DNA of 64,000 bases from Paludibacter sp. (GTDB taxonomy: Bacteria; Bacteroidota; Bacteroidia; Bacteroidales; Paludibacteraceae), in contig NZ_WASO01000001.1 of the NCBI RefSeq assembly GCF_009712605.1, forward strand, positions 496,001 to 560,000, written 5' to 3'. Below are positions 44,024 to 53,100 of the stretch, piece after piece (position 1 is the first letter of the stretch; each line of letters begins with the position of its first letter). The notes below the pieces were generated by a model. That model was not told the origin of the DNA and did no database searches. It saw only the letters and a program-made list of their open reading frames with translations. Made by a program: the position numbers and the translations under genes.

Positions 44024-45478
44024 CTAATTTTTTGGAAGTATTGTCCATGGGCATGATGGTCGGTCGTGCAGGAACGGTTTTAAATGATCAAATTGCGGAT
44101 GTTCTGCTAAAAACTCTTTAGCATTCCAGGCTGTGCCACAACTGCTGCCCCAACGAGCGTTAAGTTGTAACTTGGTTGCCAGAGTCGCATCGATCCCCAT
44201 TCCATCAATGGCACCGCGGGGTTGAAATGGCTTTGGACGTGATGGATCGGACATGTATTCCCGTTTGTCGAGATTGTAGTGCGAACAAACGGTACGGCTA
44301 TTCCCGTGTGTCTCACAGTCGTTGTAAATGTCGTAGTGATCGGCAATTATTTTACGTCCGATCTCAAGATTGATTTTTCCGGAAACACCATGCTTTTCGA
44401 TCAGCCGGGGCAAATGAACTCGTCGGGCACCCTGATGCCGTCGGATATCGTCGCCACCATCGTTAGAGCATTCCAAGTTCTTAATTGGAGGATATTTCGG
44501 ATAATTTGCTCCAAAGAAATAGGGTTTTTCAGCGGTAGGCAATATCTGTGTCACGTTGTAAAATGCCAACCCTTCTTCAAATTCCCAAATTGAATTGTCG
44601 CGGTAATCGGCCAGCAACCAGGTGTTGGCATAATCACCACTTTCTCCCGTACGCATTATGCTTACAAAAGACGTTAGATCGTCGGGATCGTTAATTGAAG
44701 TGAAATGCTGAACAGCACGGCGTATGCGGTCGAATTCAGGTATTCCTGACTTGTCATACACATTGAAACCTCCTATGGTTGTTTCGGTTATTGCAACACG
44801 GTCATTCACTCCTTCGCCCACCTGGACGATGTAGAAATCTGCCATAGAATGAACATATCCGATTTGCGTTTGCATGGTGAATTTATGTCCATCACTGGGC
44901 GTGATGGTTGCTATCACATTTGCATAACCACTTGTTTCAAATACGTTGAACGAGTTGTGAAACATTACAGGTTTGCCATCGGTGGTGTACTTTCCTGTAG
45001 CAACAAATGCAGAGCAATGGTCACGTCGTACTTTTAATGGGGCTTCAATGTGTGTTTTATTGGCATTGGAATAATACTGGTAAGCCGCCTTGCTATCAAA
45101 AGCATAGCCACTCCAGCCTTCCATCCAGTTGAGGATGGCAATGTCCCAAACATCATAATTCGTTGAAAGGACCTTGTTCACACCCATGGCTATTGCAGTC
45201 ATCTCTGTGCGGGTTTCGTTAGAAAGGGTACTGTCGATTAGGTTCTTAACGTCGTTTCGTGCGTAATCGTAACCGATGCCCATGCATACAAACACATACT
45301 GTTTAGTCTCTTCGATGTAGGTCGAGATTTCTTCGGCAAGCATTAGCCCGTGCTGAAGTCCAATTTCTTTATTACTTCCCTTTAGATTCAGCACGTACCA
45401 ACCGTCGATAAAATGACATGAAATGCCGGCTTCACAACGTGCCGAACGTTCTTTTGCATCAAAATTCTTTTTCTTCAT
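44024..45478 (-). CDS. C45-type Ntn hydrolase (acyltransferase/amidase-like)
   Basis: 484 aa. The candidate autoprocessing nucleophile is Cys155 in RRDHCSAFVATGKYTTDGKP, which is followed by VMFHNSFNVFETSGYANVIA, matching the C-x-x-F-x-A-x-G-x-x-T-x-D-G-K-P-x-x-x-x-N pattern of C45 acyl-CoA:6-aminopenicillanate acyltransferase and related phospholipase-B-like enzymes. The N-terminal 150 residues (with GLQHGLMLAEEIS) would form the cleaved propeptide. No signal peptide in the first 30 residues, so probably cytosolic. Such enzymes form or break amide bonds between fatty acyl groups and amines. Neighbours are the PSD/PsiD-like decarboxylase and the 565-aa gene. Confidence 0.78.
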   Translation of the reverse strand: MKKKNFDAKERSARCEAGISCHFIDGWYVLNLKGSNKEIGLQHGLMLAEEISTYIEETKQYVFVCMGIGYDYARNDVKNLIDSTLSNETRTEMTAIAMGVNKVLSTNYDVWDIAILNWMEGWSGYAFDSKAAYQYYSNANKTHIEAPLKVRRDHCSAFVATGKYTTDGKPVMFHNSFNVFETSGYANVIATITPSDGHKFTMQTQIGYVHSMADFYIVQVGEGVNDRVAITETTIGGFNVYDKSGIPEFDRIRRAVQHFTSINDPDDLTSFVSIMRTGESGDYANTWLLADYRDNSIWEFEEGLAFYNVTQILPTAEKPYFFGANYPKYPPIKNLECSNDGGDDIRRHQGARRVHLPRLIEKHGVSGKINLEIGRKIIADHYDIYNDCETHGNSRTVCSHYNLDKREYMSDPSRPKPFQPRGAIDGMGIDATLATKLQLNARWGSSCGTAWNAKEFLAEHPQFDHLKPFLHDRPSCPWTILPKN

Positions 45479-45550
45479 AATTTTTTTCTTATAGGTTTAT
45501 ATTCGGGTAATTTTTTCGTCCATTTGTTATATGCCAAAAATATGCGGGTT

Positions 45551-46891
45551 CTATTTAACGACTCCGATTCTTGCTTTTACAGGTATGTTGGATGTGTTCA
45601 GGCTTGGGGTTTGTCCGTGAAAATCAAAGTCGATATGTACTCCGGGGCGGAAGATCAAACAATGTGTGGAGCCTCCGAAATGGAATGTGCCTATGGGGTC
45701 ACCTTTCTTCACGCGAGCGCCTTCCTTTATGGTCATTTCGCAGCTTGAGACTTCGGCCATTCCGACAGCGACAAAACACATGAGCCCGATTTTGGGATTG
45801 TCTGCCTGAATGAAGACCAAAGCCCGGGCGGCTAATTCTGTTATATAGCCCTGAGAATCGTTTGGTCCGGCCGGATCATATCCCGCTATAGGAGCTTCTG
45901 CATAATATGTTCCGGGGATATTCTCGGTGGCAATGATCGTCCCATCGACAGGACTGTTCCACCGATGATATGTTTTTGCACATAAAAATGCTTGATAGAT
46001 AGTGCTGTTGTCGCCAAATTCAGAAGCGAGCTTATGGTGTGCCAGTATATCGATCAAAGAATATGGTTGTCCTTTCATCCAGAATTTGTCTTTCATCTTC
46101 ACGTTGTTGGTGCAATTATAAGGTGCCGATTCGCATGCATTCACAATAACATCAGGATGCTGGTCTTCGGCACTTATTGAGCGAACTCCGAGATTGAACT
46201 CGCGCGTAAAGAAATCATCCCAACTTTTGAAACCATAATGTGGTTTTGTGGGGTCACATTTGAAATTGTAGATAAAATTAACCTTTGCTTCGTGCGGATT
46301 TTGTCCAATACCTCGTAATGGATCCATTGCAGCCATAGCCTTAAGTGCCTCTGAGGAAAACCATCCCAACGGATTTGGATAATCGGATTGAGGTTGTTCT
46401 ATTGAGCCCTCAACCAATACATACTGGGAGGCAGAGGAAGATAGGAAGGATTTCCATTCGTTTAGAATGATGCTTAATTTTTGATTGACAACCGGGTGTG
46501 TGAAGGCTAAATAACCACCCTTGGTTCCCATAGCCCAATCAAGAATGGCATTGATAGGAAACCCAACCAGTCCAATCTTATTCTCAATCATACTAAAGCA
46601 GGGAGATTCATTTAATATCTGGTTGACGAGCAGAAGCATGGTGTCAAAGCTCTTTACCGGCTCTTGATACCCTTGTGGAATTTCGTCATACATGCTGGTA
46701 AAGCTCATATATAAAATAGGATCAGCGTATATCGCGTCTTTTAAGGCTTTTACAGAATCATGCATTTTAAGATTCTTGCTTTGAGTTTGCTTGATTTTCA
46801 TTCCGATCCAACTATTTAAAAACTCCTTGTCAGATGGTAGCCATTTGCCAATTCGATACTTGACATGCTTTGTTAAGGGTGTTGATTCCAT
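45551..46891 (-). CDS. phosphatidylserine-decarboxylase-family protein, PsiD-like
   Basis: 446 aa, longer than bacterial Psd and lacking its membrane anchor. The self-cleavage motif is FGGST (residues 405-409, Ser408 would become the pyruvoyl group), preceded by FVAVGMAEVSSCEM and AYNCTN-like segments. The N-terminal region (KMHDSVKALKDAIYADPILY, DWAMGTKGGYLAFTHPVVNQ) is of the kind seen in fungal PSD-related proteins such as the tryptophan decarboxylase PsiD. The GGST replaces the usual LGST. Inference: an amino-acid decarboxylase rather than a phospholipid enzyme. First gene of the accessory run. Confidence 0.75.
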   Translation of the reverse strand: MESTPLTKHVKYRIGKWLPSDKEFLNSWIGMKIKQTQSKNLKMHDSVKALKDAIYADPILYMSFTSMYDEIPQGYQEPVKSFDTMLLLVNQILNESPCFSMIENKIGLVGFPINAILDWAMGTKGGYLAFTHPVVNQKLSIILNEWKSFLSSSASQYVLVEGSIEQPQSDYPNPLGWFSSEALKAMAAMDPLRGIGQNPHEAKVNFIYNFKCDPTKPHYGFKSWDDFFTREFNLGVRSISAEDQHPDVIVNACESAPYNCTNNVKMKDKFWMKGQPYSLIDILAHHKLASEFGDNSTIYQAFLCAKTYHRWNSPVDGTIIATENIPGTYYAEAPIAGYDPAGPNDSQGYITELAARALVFIQADNPKIGLMCFVAVGMAEVSSCEMTIKEGARVKKGDPIGTFHFGGSTHCLIFRPGVHIDFDFHGQTPSLNTSNIPVKARIGVVK

Positions 46892-46950
46892 GATAATTGT
46901 AATTTAGATTATTGATTAAAATATTTTTGCGTAGGCCGAAATATATCGGG

Positions 46951-46976
46951 GATTTGGCTGTTGTTGCAGCCAAATC
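46951..46976. repeat. 10-bp perfect hairpin
   Basis: GATTTGGCTG / CAGCCAAATC around TTGTTG. Confidence 0.6.
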
Positions 46977-47109
46977 TTACGTTTATTAGCGATGCTCTGT
47001 GAGCCGATTATTATGCTGTGATGGATTTGATTCCATGCATAACTTTCTACCTCGTGCTATGCATGTAGCAGAGTAGAGTGTGATAAATAAATGATGGAGG
47101 TTAGTTTTC

Positions 47110-47140
47110 TTTCATTGTGGAGGTGAAACTCACAATGAAA
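47110..47140. repeat. 10-13-bp hairpin
   Basis: TTTCATTGTG / CACAATGAAA, extended by GAG / CTC with one bulged base. Confidence 0.6.
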
Positions 47141-47445
47141 TGCCATGAATTCCTAAATGGACTCTGTTTTCTCTCAGTTCTGGCGCTGAATCGTTTTCGA
47201 ATGTTAGAGTAAGGGTCAAAATTTATATTGCCCCTATAGTTGTATGCTCAAACATACGAATCTCATTTAGAAATGGTTGTAGAAGTTTCCGGCCAATTAG
47301 TCCGATTTTTGAAGGGGTAAAGTTAAAGCGTAAATTTATATTGTGTTATTTATTATGTAAAAAAATATATTAATTTAAATATTATTATAACTATTAAGTA
47401 AGCATCTGATTATCTATATGTTTTTTCTTTTGGCACTGATTTCAA

Positions 47446-47480
47446 AATAAAAAAGCCATCCTCATTATGAGGATGGCTTT
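47446..47480 (-). terminator. intrinsic terminator of BFD-like gene 2
   Basis: AAAGCCATCCTCA / TGAGGATGGCTTT, 3-nt loop, followed on the minus strand by TTTTTATTT, 24 bp past the stop codon. Confidence 0.85.
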
Positions 47481-47503
47481 ACAAAACAGTTATCGATAGT
47501 TTT

Positions 47504-47674
47504 TTATTTCACCGATTTCAGAATTTCTTCAATGTCTTCTACGCAAGAGCCGCAAACGGTGCCTGCGTCTAGAACATCCTGAATTTCTTCAACCGTTGTT
47601 AATCCTTTTTGTTGTATTGCATTGATTATGTCACCTTTTGTGATTTGGTTGCAATTGCATATCATATCTTCCAT
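47504..47674 (-). CDS. BFD-like [2Fe-2S] protein, copy 2
   Basis: 56 aa, below common gene-calling limits. MEDMICNCNQITKGDIINAI ... DVLDAGTVCGSCVEDIEEIL; four cysteines in CNC and CGSC form the [2Fe-2S] site. Close relative of the 58-aa gene at 33824-34000. Own promoter and terminator. Likely an electron carrier. Confidence 0.78.
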   Translation of the reverse strand: MEDMICNCNQITKGDIINAIQQKGLTTVEEIQDVLDAGTVCGSCVEDIEEILKSVK

Positions 47675-47745
47675 TGTGTAATTTTTTATAGTTGGTAATT
47701 GAATTTATCTCCAACGTTCCACTGGCGTGTCGTTCGTTGGGAGTG

Positions 47746-47777
47746 CAAATATAGAACACGAAAGGGGCCATATGCAA
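47746..47777 (-). promoter_or_regulatory. promoter of BFD-like gene 2
   Basis: TTG (47775-47777), 21 bp, TATATTTG (47746-47753), 72 bp before the start codon. Confidence 0.65.
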
Positions 47778-47787
47778 ATTTCAGGCA

Positions 47788-47821
47788 CAAAAAAAACCAT
47801 TCCGTGTATGGAATGGTTTTC
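47788..47821 (-). terminator. intrinsic terminator of typA
   Basis: AAACCATTCC / GGAATGGTTT, 6-nt loop, with T-rich ends on both strands, 36 bp past the typA stop. Confidence 0.85.
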
Positions 47822-47856
47822 TTATCGTTGTATTGCGTTGTCTTTTGACAGCGAAC

Positions 47857-49656
47857 TTATTTCTTAGCCATACGTTTGCGTTCGTTTTCGTCGAGAATAA
47901 TTTTGCGCAGACGAATCGATTTCGGAGTCAGTTCCACGTATTCATCTTCCTTGATGTATTCAAGGGCTTCTTCAAGGCTGAAAACGATAGGCGGGAACAG
48001 GCGCACTTTGTCGTCAGAACCCGATGCACGCATGTTGGTTAGCTTTTTCGATTTGGTAACGTTTACTACCAAATCACCCTCCTTGCTGTGTTCACCAACT
48101 ACCTGTCCTGCATAGATTTCATCTTGCGGATAGATAAAGAATTTACCTCTGTCCTGCAATTTGTCGATAGCATAAGCAAACGCAGTGCCGCTTTCCATAG
48201 CAATAATAGAACCGTTGTTACGGCGTTCGATTTCGCCCTTGTAAGGTTGATATTCAAGAAAACGGTGTGCCATGATAGCTTCACCGGCCGATGCGGTCAG
48301 TACATTGTTACGCAGACCGATGATACCACGTGAAGGAATTGTGAATTCGAGGTTCACGCGTTCGCCCTTGTGTTCCATATTGGTCATATCACCTTTACGG
48401 GTAGCAACCATTTCAATGATTTTTCCTGACGATTCTTCAGGTACGTTGATGGTGAGTTGCTCCATTGGTTCGCATTTTACACCGTCAATTTCTTTTATAA
48501 TAACCTGTGGCTGACCAACCTGCAATTCATAACCTTCACGACGCATGGTTTCGATCAGTACCGACAAGTGGAGCACGCCACGTCCGTAAACGTTCCATGA
48601 GTCCTGATTTTCGCTTTTTTCAACGCGAAGAGCAAGGTTTTTGTCTAACTCTTTGATGAGGCGGTCGTGAATGTGACGAGAGGTAACGAATTTCCCTTCT
48701 TTGCCGAAGAACGGAGAGTTGTTGATTGTGAACAACATACTCATGGTCGGTTCATCAATGGCAATCGGTTTCAGCGGTTCCGGATTTTCGATGTCGCAAA
48801 TACTGTCGCCGATTTCGAAATTATCGATACCCACAACAGCGCAAATATCGCCTGATCCTACTTTTTCAACCTTGGAACGTCCCAGACCGGTAAATTCATT
48901 CAACTCCTTGATGCGCGCTTTAACGATAGAGCCATCGCGTTTTGCCAGCGATACAGCCATGCCTTCTTTCAATTCTCCGCGGTGAACACGCCCTACGGCG
49001 ATACGTCCAACGTACGATGAGTAATCAAGTGAAGTGATAAGCATCTGCGGTGTTCCTTCGATATATTCGGGAGCAGGAATGTATTCGATGATGGCATCGA
49101 AGAGGTCGTTGATATTATCTTTTACCACGTGTACGTCGTTCGACATCCAGCCGTTTTTAGCAGATCCGAAGATGGTGTGGAAATCAAGCTGATCTTCTGT
49201 CGCGTCGAGGCTGAACATCAGGTCGAAAACTTCTTCCTGAACTTCTTCGGGACGACAGTTGGGTTTGTCCACTTTGTTAACCACAACAATGGGTTTCAGT
49301 CCCAGTTGCAGGGCTTTTTGCAGCACAAAGCGGGTTTGAGGCATAGCGCCTTCGAAAGCATCAACCAACAATAAAACACCGTCGGCCATGTTGAGTACGC
49401 GTTCTACTTCACCACCGAAGTCGGCGTGACCCGGAGTATCAATGATGTTGATCTTGCATCCGTTGTAATTTACGGAAACGTTCTTGGCAAGGATAGTGAT
49501 CCCGCGTTCGCGTTCCAGGTCATTATTGTCCAGTATCAGTTCGCCTACCGATTCGTTTTCGCGAAAAAGTTTGGAGGCCAACAACATTTTGTCTACCAGT
49601 GTCGTTTTACCGTGGTCGACGTGGGCAATAATTGCAATGTTTCTGATATTTTGCAT
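47857..49656 (-). CDS. typA: translational GTPase TypA/BipA
   Basis: 599 aa. G1 AHVDHGKTTLVDKML (about 12-26), G2 region with ERERGITI, G3 DTPGHADFGGEVERV (about 72), G4 NKVDKPN (about 128). Domains II, III and V follow, and the C-terminal BipA-specific part has PSRGIIGLRNNVLTASAGEA and a Lys-rich end. Ribosome-associated GTPase, related to EF-G, needed for ribosome assembly and cold or stress growth. Stand-alone gene. Confidence 0.96.
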   Translation of the reverse strand: MQNIRNIAIIAHVDHGKTTLVDKMLLASKLFRENESVGELILDNNDLERERGITILAKNVSVNYNGCKINIIDTPGHADFGGEVERVLNMADGVLLLVDAFEGAMPQTRFVLQKALQLGLKPIVVVNKVDKPNCRPEEVQEEVFDLMFSLDATEDQLDFHTIFGSAKNGWMSNDVHVVKDNINDLFDAIIEYIPAPEYIEGTPQMLITSLDYSSYVGRIAVGRVHRGELKEGMAVSLAKRDGSIVKARIKELNEFTGLGRSKVEKVGSGDICAVVGIDNFEIGDSICDIENPEPLKPIAIDEPTMSMLFTINNSPFFGKEGKFVTSRHIHDRLIKELDKNLALRVEKSENQDSWNVYGRGVLHLSVLIETMRREGYELQVGQPQVIIKEIDGVKCEPMEQLTINVPEESSGKIIEMVATRKGDMTNMEHKGERVNLEFTIPSRGIIGLRNNVLTASAGEAIMAHRFLEYQPYKGEIERRNNGSIIAMESGTAFAYAIDKLQDRGKFFIYPQDEIYAGQVVGEHSKEGDLVVNVTKSKKLTNMRASGSDDKVRLFPPIVFSLEEALEYIKEDEYVELTPKSIRLRKIILDENERKRMAKK

Positions 49657-49751
49657 GTGTTCTGATTTGTACCTCGGCCAGCGTGTCCGGATCGCCCGTA
49701 TTCATCTCGAACAAGAGCCATCGCACTTACAGCCTCGGTGATTGTTATTTG

Positions 49752-50501
49752 TTATAGTTTAATTTTCAATCCGTCATAGGCTAACCTCACATTCGGAGGC
49801 AGCTCTTTTTCTGCAAGCTCATGAAGTCCCATGTCGTGGCTCATGTGCGTAAAATAGGTCTGTTTTGGAGCAAGACGGTTTATCAGGGTAAGAGATTCTT
49901 CCACCATCAGGTGCGAAAAATGAGGTTTGAAACGCAAGGTTCCCATTACCAACAGGTCAAGCCCTGTTAGTTGATTCAGAGTCTTTTCGGGTAAGGTTTT
50001 GAAATCGGTTACATAAGCCACATTACCTATGCGAAAGCCAAGTATGGGTAACTGTGCATGCATAGCCCGGAGCGGAATTACTTCAACACCGGCAGCTTCG
50101 AAAGGTGTGTATTCTGAAATTTCGTGTAGTTTCAGTTCCGGTGTTCCCGGATATTTGTTGGCAGCAAATGAGTAATGCATCGTTTTCATTAACGTGTGGT
50201 TTACCCTTTCTTCTGCAAATACGTCTACAGCGCGATACGAACGTACATCGTCAAGTCCTGCTACATGGTCATAGTGCTCATGTGTGAGCAAAATAGCCGA
50301 AAGCGAAGTGATGCGATGGGTTAGCATTTGCTGACGAAAATCCGGCCCGCAATCGATCAGAATATTTTTTCCGTTGATACTTAGCAGAGCAGAAGCACGC
50401 AACCGCTTATCGCGTGTGTCGGTCGAAGCACACGTGTCGCAGTTACAGCACAACTGAGGAACTCCGTTTGACGTTCCTGTTCCTAAAAAAAGGATCTCCA
50501 T
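49752..50501 (-). CDS. MBL-fold metallo-hydrolase (PhnP-like)
   Basis: 249 aa. Start MEILFLGTGTSNGVPQLCCN followed by CDTCASTDTRDKRLRASALL, the G-T-S-x-G-V-P / Cys-rich N-terminus of the PhnP subgroup (additional structural zinc cysteines). Metal site LLTHEHYDHVAGLDDVRSY and later MHAQLPILGFR, TDFKTL and THMSHDMGLHEL. PhnP itself is a phosphodiesterase; here the substrate is unknown and it precedes no phn gene. Separated by 32 bp from rnc upstream. Confidence 0.85.
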   Translation of the reverse strand: MEILFLGTGTSNGVPQLCCNCDTCASTDTRDKRLRASALLSINGKNILIDCGPDFRQQMLTHRITSLSAILLTHEHYDHVAGLDDVRSYRAVDVFAEERVNHTLMKTMHYSFAANKYPGTPELKLHEISEYTPFEAAGVEVIPLRAMHAQLPILGFRIGNVAYVTDFKTLPEKTLNQLTGLDLLVMGTLRFKPHFSHLMVEESLTLINRLAPKQTYFTHMSHDMGLHELAEKELPPNVRLAYDGLKIKL

Positions 50502-50533
50502 ATTACTTTACTCTTATATCGATTAAACTGTAG

Positions 50534-51427
50534 TCAGTTTTCTATCGGATCATTTGTTTGTTCAGCGTTTTCTTCCTGAACTGTTGTCTCGGGAACCTCT
50601 ATCGGTTCTGTATTTTCGGTTGTTAATTCAGCTTTTTCTTCATCTACCGGAAGTTCGGGTTTGGGCTGTAGCACCTGTTCAATGAAATCTTCGTCTTCCT
50701 GAAGTTTCTTCAGCGCCATTTTGGCTGCATTCTGGTGTGATTCTTTTTTAGAATGCCCGACTCCCAGGCCGCCAACTAGTCCGTTGACTAAAACGTGCGT
50801 CTGAAACGTTAGTTCGTGTCGGCGGTCGTGGAAAGTTTCTATTACCTCAAATTCAACAGGAACCTTGTTGGATTGTCCCCATTCAATCAGTCTCGATTTG
50901 AAATTGACCTCTTTTTGAGCCATTTTGTTGACGTCGATACACGAAGCAATCAATTTCGATTCGATAAATTGCTTGCACCGTTCATATCCCTGATCCAGAT
51001 AAATGGCTCCTATCAAAGCTTCAAAAGCATTACCGAAAACGTTGTTGCCATGCAAAGCACCGTTTTTTGACGAAAGTTGCATGATCTTCGGAATTCCCAG
51101 TTCTATCGCCAGTTTATTGAGCGATTCGCGTTGCACAATTTTCGAACGGGTATCGGTAAGGAATCCTTCTTCTTTGTCGGTAAATTGGTGGTAGACAATA
51201 TCGGCTACAATAGAGTTGAGGATGGCATCGCCCAGAAATTCGAGGCGTTCATTGTTGACGGAATTCCCCTTCGAATCTTTCACTCCGGTTGATTTGTGGC
51301 ACATGGCCATCTCATAGAGATCAAGGTTATCAGGTATAATACCGGTCAGCCGATAAAATAACAGATAAGGCTCCTTTCGAGAATTCGTCAAGAGCCTTAT
51401 CCTTTTATAGAGTTTCTGAATAATCAC
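50534..51427 (-). CDS. rnc: ribonuclease III
   Basis: 297 aa. Start is a GTG at 51427, since the N-terminal MIIQKLYKRIRLLTNSRKEP is family-like. RNase III domain with signature NERLEFLGDAILNSIVADIV (about 59-78) and EALIGAIYLDQGYERCKQFI. The double-stranded RNA-binding domain (about 165-240) reads NFKSRLIEWGQSNKVPVEFE and KKESHQNAAKMALKKLQ. C-terminal acidic tail (about 250-297) rich in Glu/Pro/Thr, longer than the E. coli enzyme. It starts 3 bp past the fabF stop, so fabF-rnc is coupled. Confidence 0.95.
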   Translation of the reverse strand: MIIQKLYKRIRLLTNSRKEPYLLFYRLTGIIPDNLDLYEMAMCHKSTGVKDSKGNSVNNERLEFLGDAILNSIVADIVYHQFTDKEEGFLTDTRSKIVQRESLNKLAIELGIPKIMQLSSKNGALHGNNVFGNAFEALIGAIYLDQGYERCKQFIESKLIASCIDVNKMAQKEVNFKSRLIEWGQSNKVPVEFEVIETFHDRRHELTFQTHVLVNGLVGGLGVGHSKKESHQNAAKMALKKLQEDEDFIEQVLQPKPELPVDEEKAELTTENTEPIEVPETTVQEENAEQTNDPIEN

Positions 51428-51430
51428 TGA

Positions 51431-52693
51431 TTACTTTGCAAATTTCTTTACAATAATACTTGCATTGTGACCGCCAAATCCAAACGTGTTCGATAATGCA
51501 GCTCGAACAGTACGCTTTTGGGCTTTGTTAAAGGTAAAGTTCAGTTTGTAATCTATCTCTTCATCTTCATCGCCTTCATGGAAGTTGATGGTTGGCGGAA
51601 CAATATCATTCACCACTGCAAGGATGCTGGCCATTGCTTCAACGGCACCGGCGGCACCAAGCAAGTGTCCTGTCATCGATTTTGTGGAGCTGATATTCAG
51701 TTTGTAAGCATGGTCGCCGAATACATCTTTAATAGCTTTCGATTCGGAGATGTCGCCTACAGGGGTCGAAGTTCCGTGAACATTGATATAGTCAATATCT
51801 TCGGGACTCATTCCTGCATCTTTCAATGCTCTTTCCATCACTAATTTTGCACCCAATCCATCAGGGTGAGTTGCTGTCAGGTGATATGCATCAGCTGACA
51901 AACCACCACCGACAATTTCGCAAATGATGTTTGCACCGCGAGCAAGAGCGTGTTCCAATTCTTCAACGATAATACAACCAGCTCCTTCTCCCATCACAAA
52001 ACCGTCGCGGCTTTTGCTGAAAGGACGGGAAGCACCCTGAGGTTCATCGTTACGGGTAGAAAGGGCTGTCAATGCGTTGAAACCGCCGACACCGCCAGGG
52101 GTGATTGCTGCTTCGGCACCGCCGGCTACAATCATGTTTGCTTTCCCGAGACGAATATAGTTGAATGCATCGATGAGTGCATTGGTTGAAGAAGCACAAG
52201 CAGAAGCAGTACTGTAGTTGGGTCCGTGAAATCCGTAGATTATAGAAATCTGACCGGCTGCAATATCCGAAATCATTTTCGGGATAAAGAACGGGTTGAA
52301 TTTCGGCCCGATAGCAGGATTTGCATAATATCCGCCAATTTCCTGTTCAAAGGTTTGAATACCTCCGATACCGGCAGCGAAAATTACACCTACTTCGTTT
52401 TTGTCAACTGTATCAAGGTCAACACCACAGTTGGCTATAGCTTCTTTAGCGGCAGCAATAGCGTAGAGCGTATAGCGGTCGCATTTTCTTAACTCTTTTC
52501 TGTCAAGTAACTGACTTGGGTCAAAATTTTTGACCTCGCATGCAAATTGAGTCTTAAATTGTGATGCGTCAAAATGAGTAATAGGTCCTGCGCCACTCAC
52601 ACCATTAATTAACCCTTCCCATGTTTCAGAGGCAGAGTTACCTAACGGAGTGACAGCACCAAGACCTGTTACTACTACTCGTTTTAATTCCAT
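51431..52693 (-). CDS. fabF: 3-oxoacyl-ACP synthase II
   Basis: 420 aa. Catalytic Cys in STASACASSTNALIDAFNYI (about residue 165), with the HGTSTPVGD and KSMTGHLLGAAGAVE histidines. Opening MELKRVVVTGLGAVTPLGNS is typical of FabF. Elongates acyl-ACP in type II fatty-acid synthesis. Downstream of acpP with an 18-bp gap, and coupled to rnc. Confidence 0.96.
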   Translation of the reverse strand: MELKRVVVTGLGAVTPLGNSASETWEGLINGVSGAGPITHFDASQFKTQFACEVKNFDPSQLLDRKELRKCDRYTLYAIAAAKEAIANCGVDLDTVDKNEVGVIFAAGIGGIQTFEQEIGGYYANPAIGPKFNPFFIPKMISDIAAGQISIIYGFHGPNYSTASACASSTNALIDAFNYIRLGKANMIVAGGAEAAITPGGVGGFNALTALSTRNDEPQGASRPFSKSRDGFVMGEGAGCIIVEELEHALARGANIICEIVGGGLSADAYHLTATHPDGLGAKLVMERALKDAGMSPEDIDYINVHGTSTPVGDISESKAIKDVFGDHAYKLNISSTKSMTGHLLGAAGAVEAMASILAVVNDIVPPTINFHEGDEDEEIDYKLNFTFNKAQKRTVRAALSNTFGFGGHNASIIVKKFAK

Positions 52694-52711
52694 ACAGAGT
52701 TAGTCGAGTTA

Positions 52712-52945
52712 TTAAAGCGCGCTTTCGATATGAGCAATAGCTTCGCCCACTGTCGAAATCTTTTCTGCTTGATCGTCTGGAATAGTAATGCCAAAGGCTT
52801 TTTCGAATTCCATGATCAATTCTACAGTGTCGAGTGAGTCAGCGCCTAAGTCGTTAGTAAAACTAGCTTGAGGTGTTACTTCTGATTCGTCAACGCCTAA
52901 TTTGTCAACGATGATCGCTTTTACTTTGTCTGCAACTTCTGACAT
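52712..52945 (-). CDS. acpP: acyl carrier protein
   Basis: 77 aa from the ATG at 52945 ([20 protein letters not shown]); an in-frame longer start is not family-like. The phosphopantetheine serine is in [19 protein letters not shown] (about residue 37). Highly acidic helical bundle. It carries acyl intermediates for fatty-acid synthesis and is probably transcribed with fabF and rnc. Confidence 0.96.
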   Translation of the reverse strand: MSEVADKVKAIIVDKLGVDESEVTPQASFTNDLGADSLDTVELIMEFEKAFGITIPDDQAEKISTVGEAIAHIESAL

Positions 52946-53100
52946 AACTTTAAAGTTTTTGGTTGTAAATGAAATTTGTTTTATAAATTTGCGCTGCAAA
53001 GGAACGAATTTTTTTTGGAAAAGCCATGCTTTTTCTCATAAAAATGAGATGTTTCTGCACAAATCGCACTTTAATGTGCATAAAAATTCTCTTTTTTCTC

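Larger units (their letters stand above)
46892..47445. other. gene-free AT-rich stretch with two strong hairpins
   Basis: About 550 bp upstream of the PsiD-like gene without a credible ORF. It holds perfect 10-bp hairpins at 46951-46976 and 47110-47140, and a very AT-rich right end (about 47330-47400). No integrase, tRNA or direct repeat that would mark an island boundary was seen. Confidence 0.55.
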
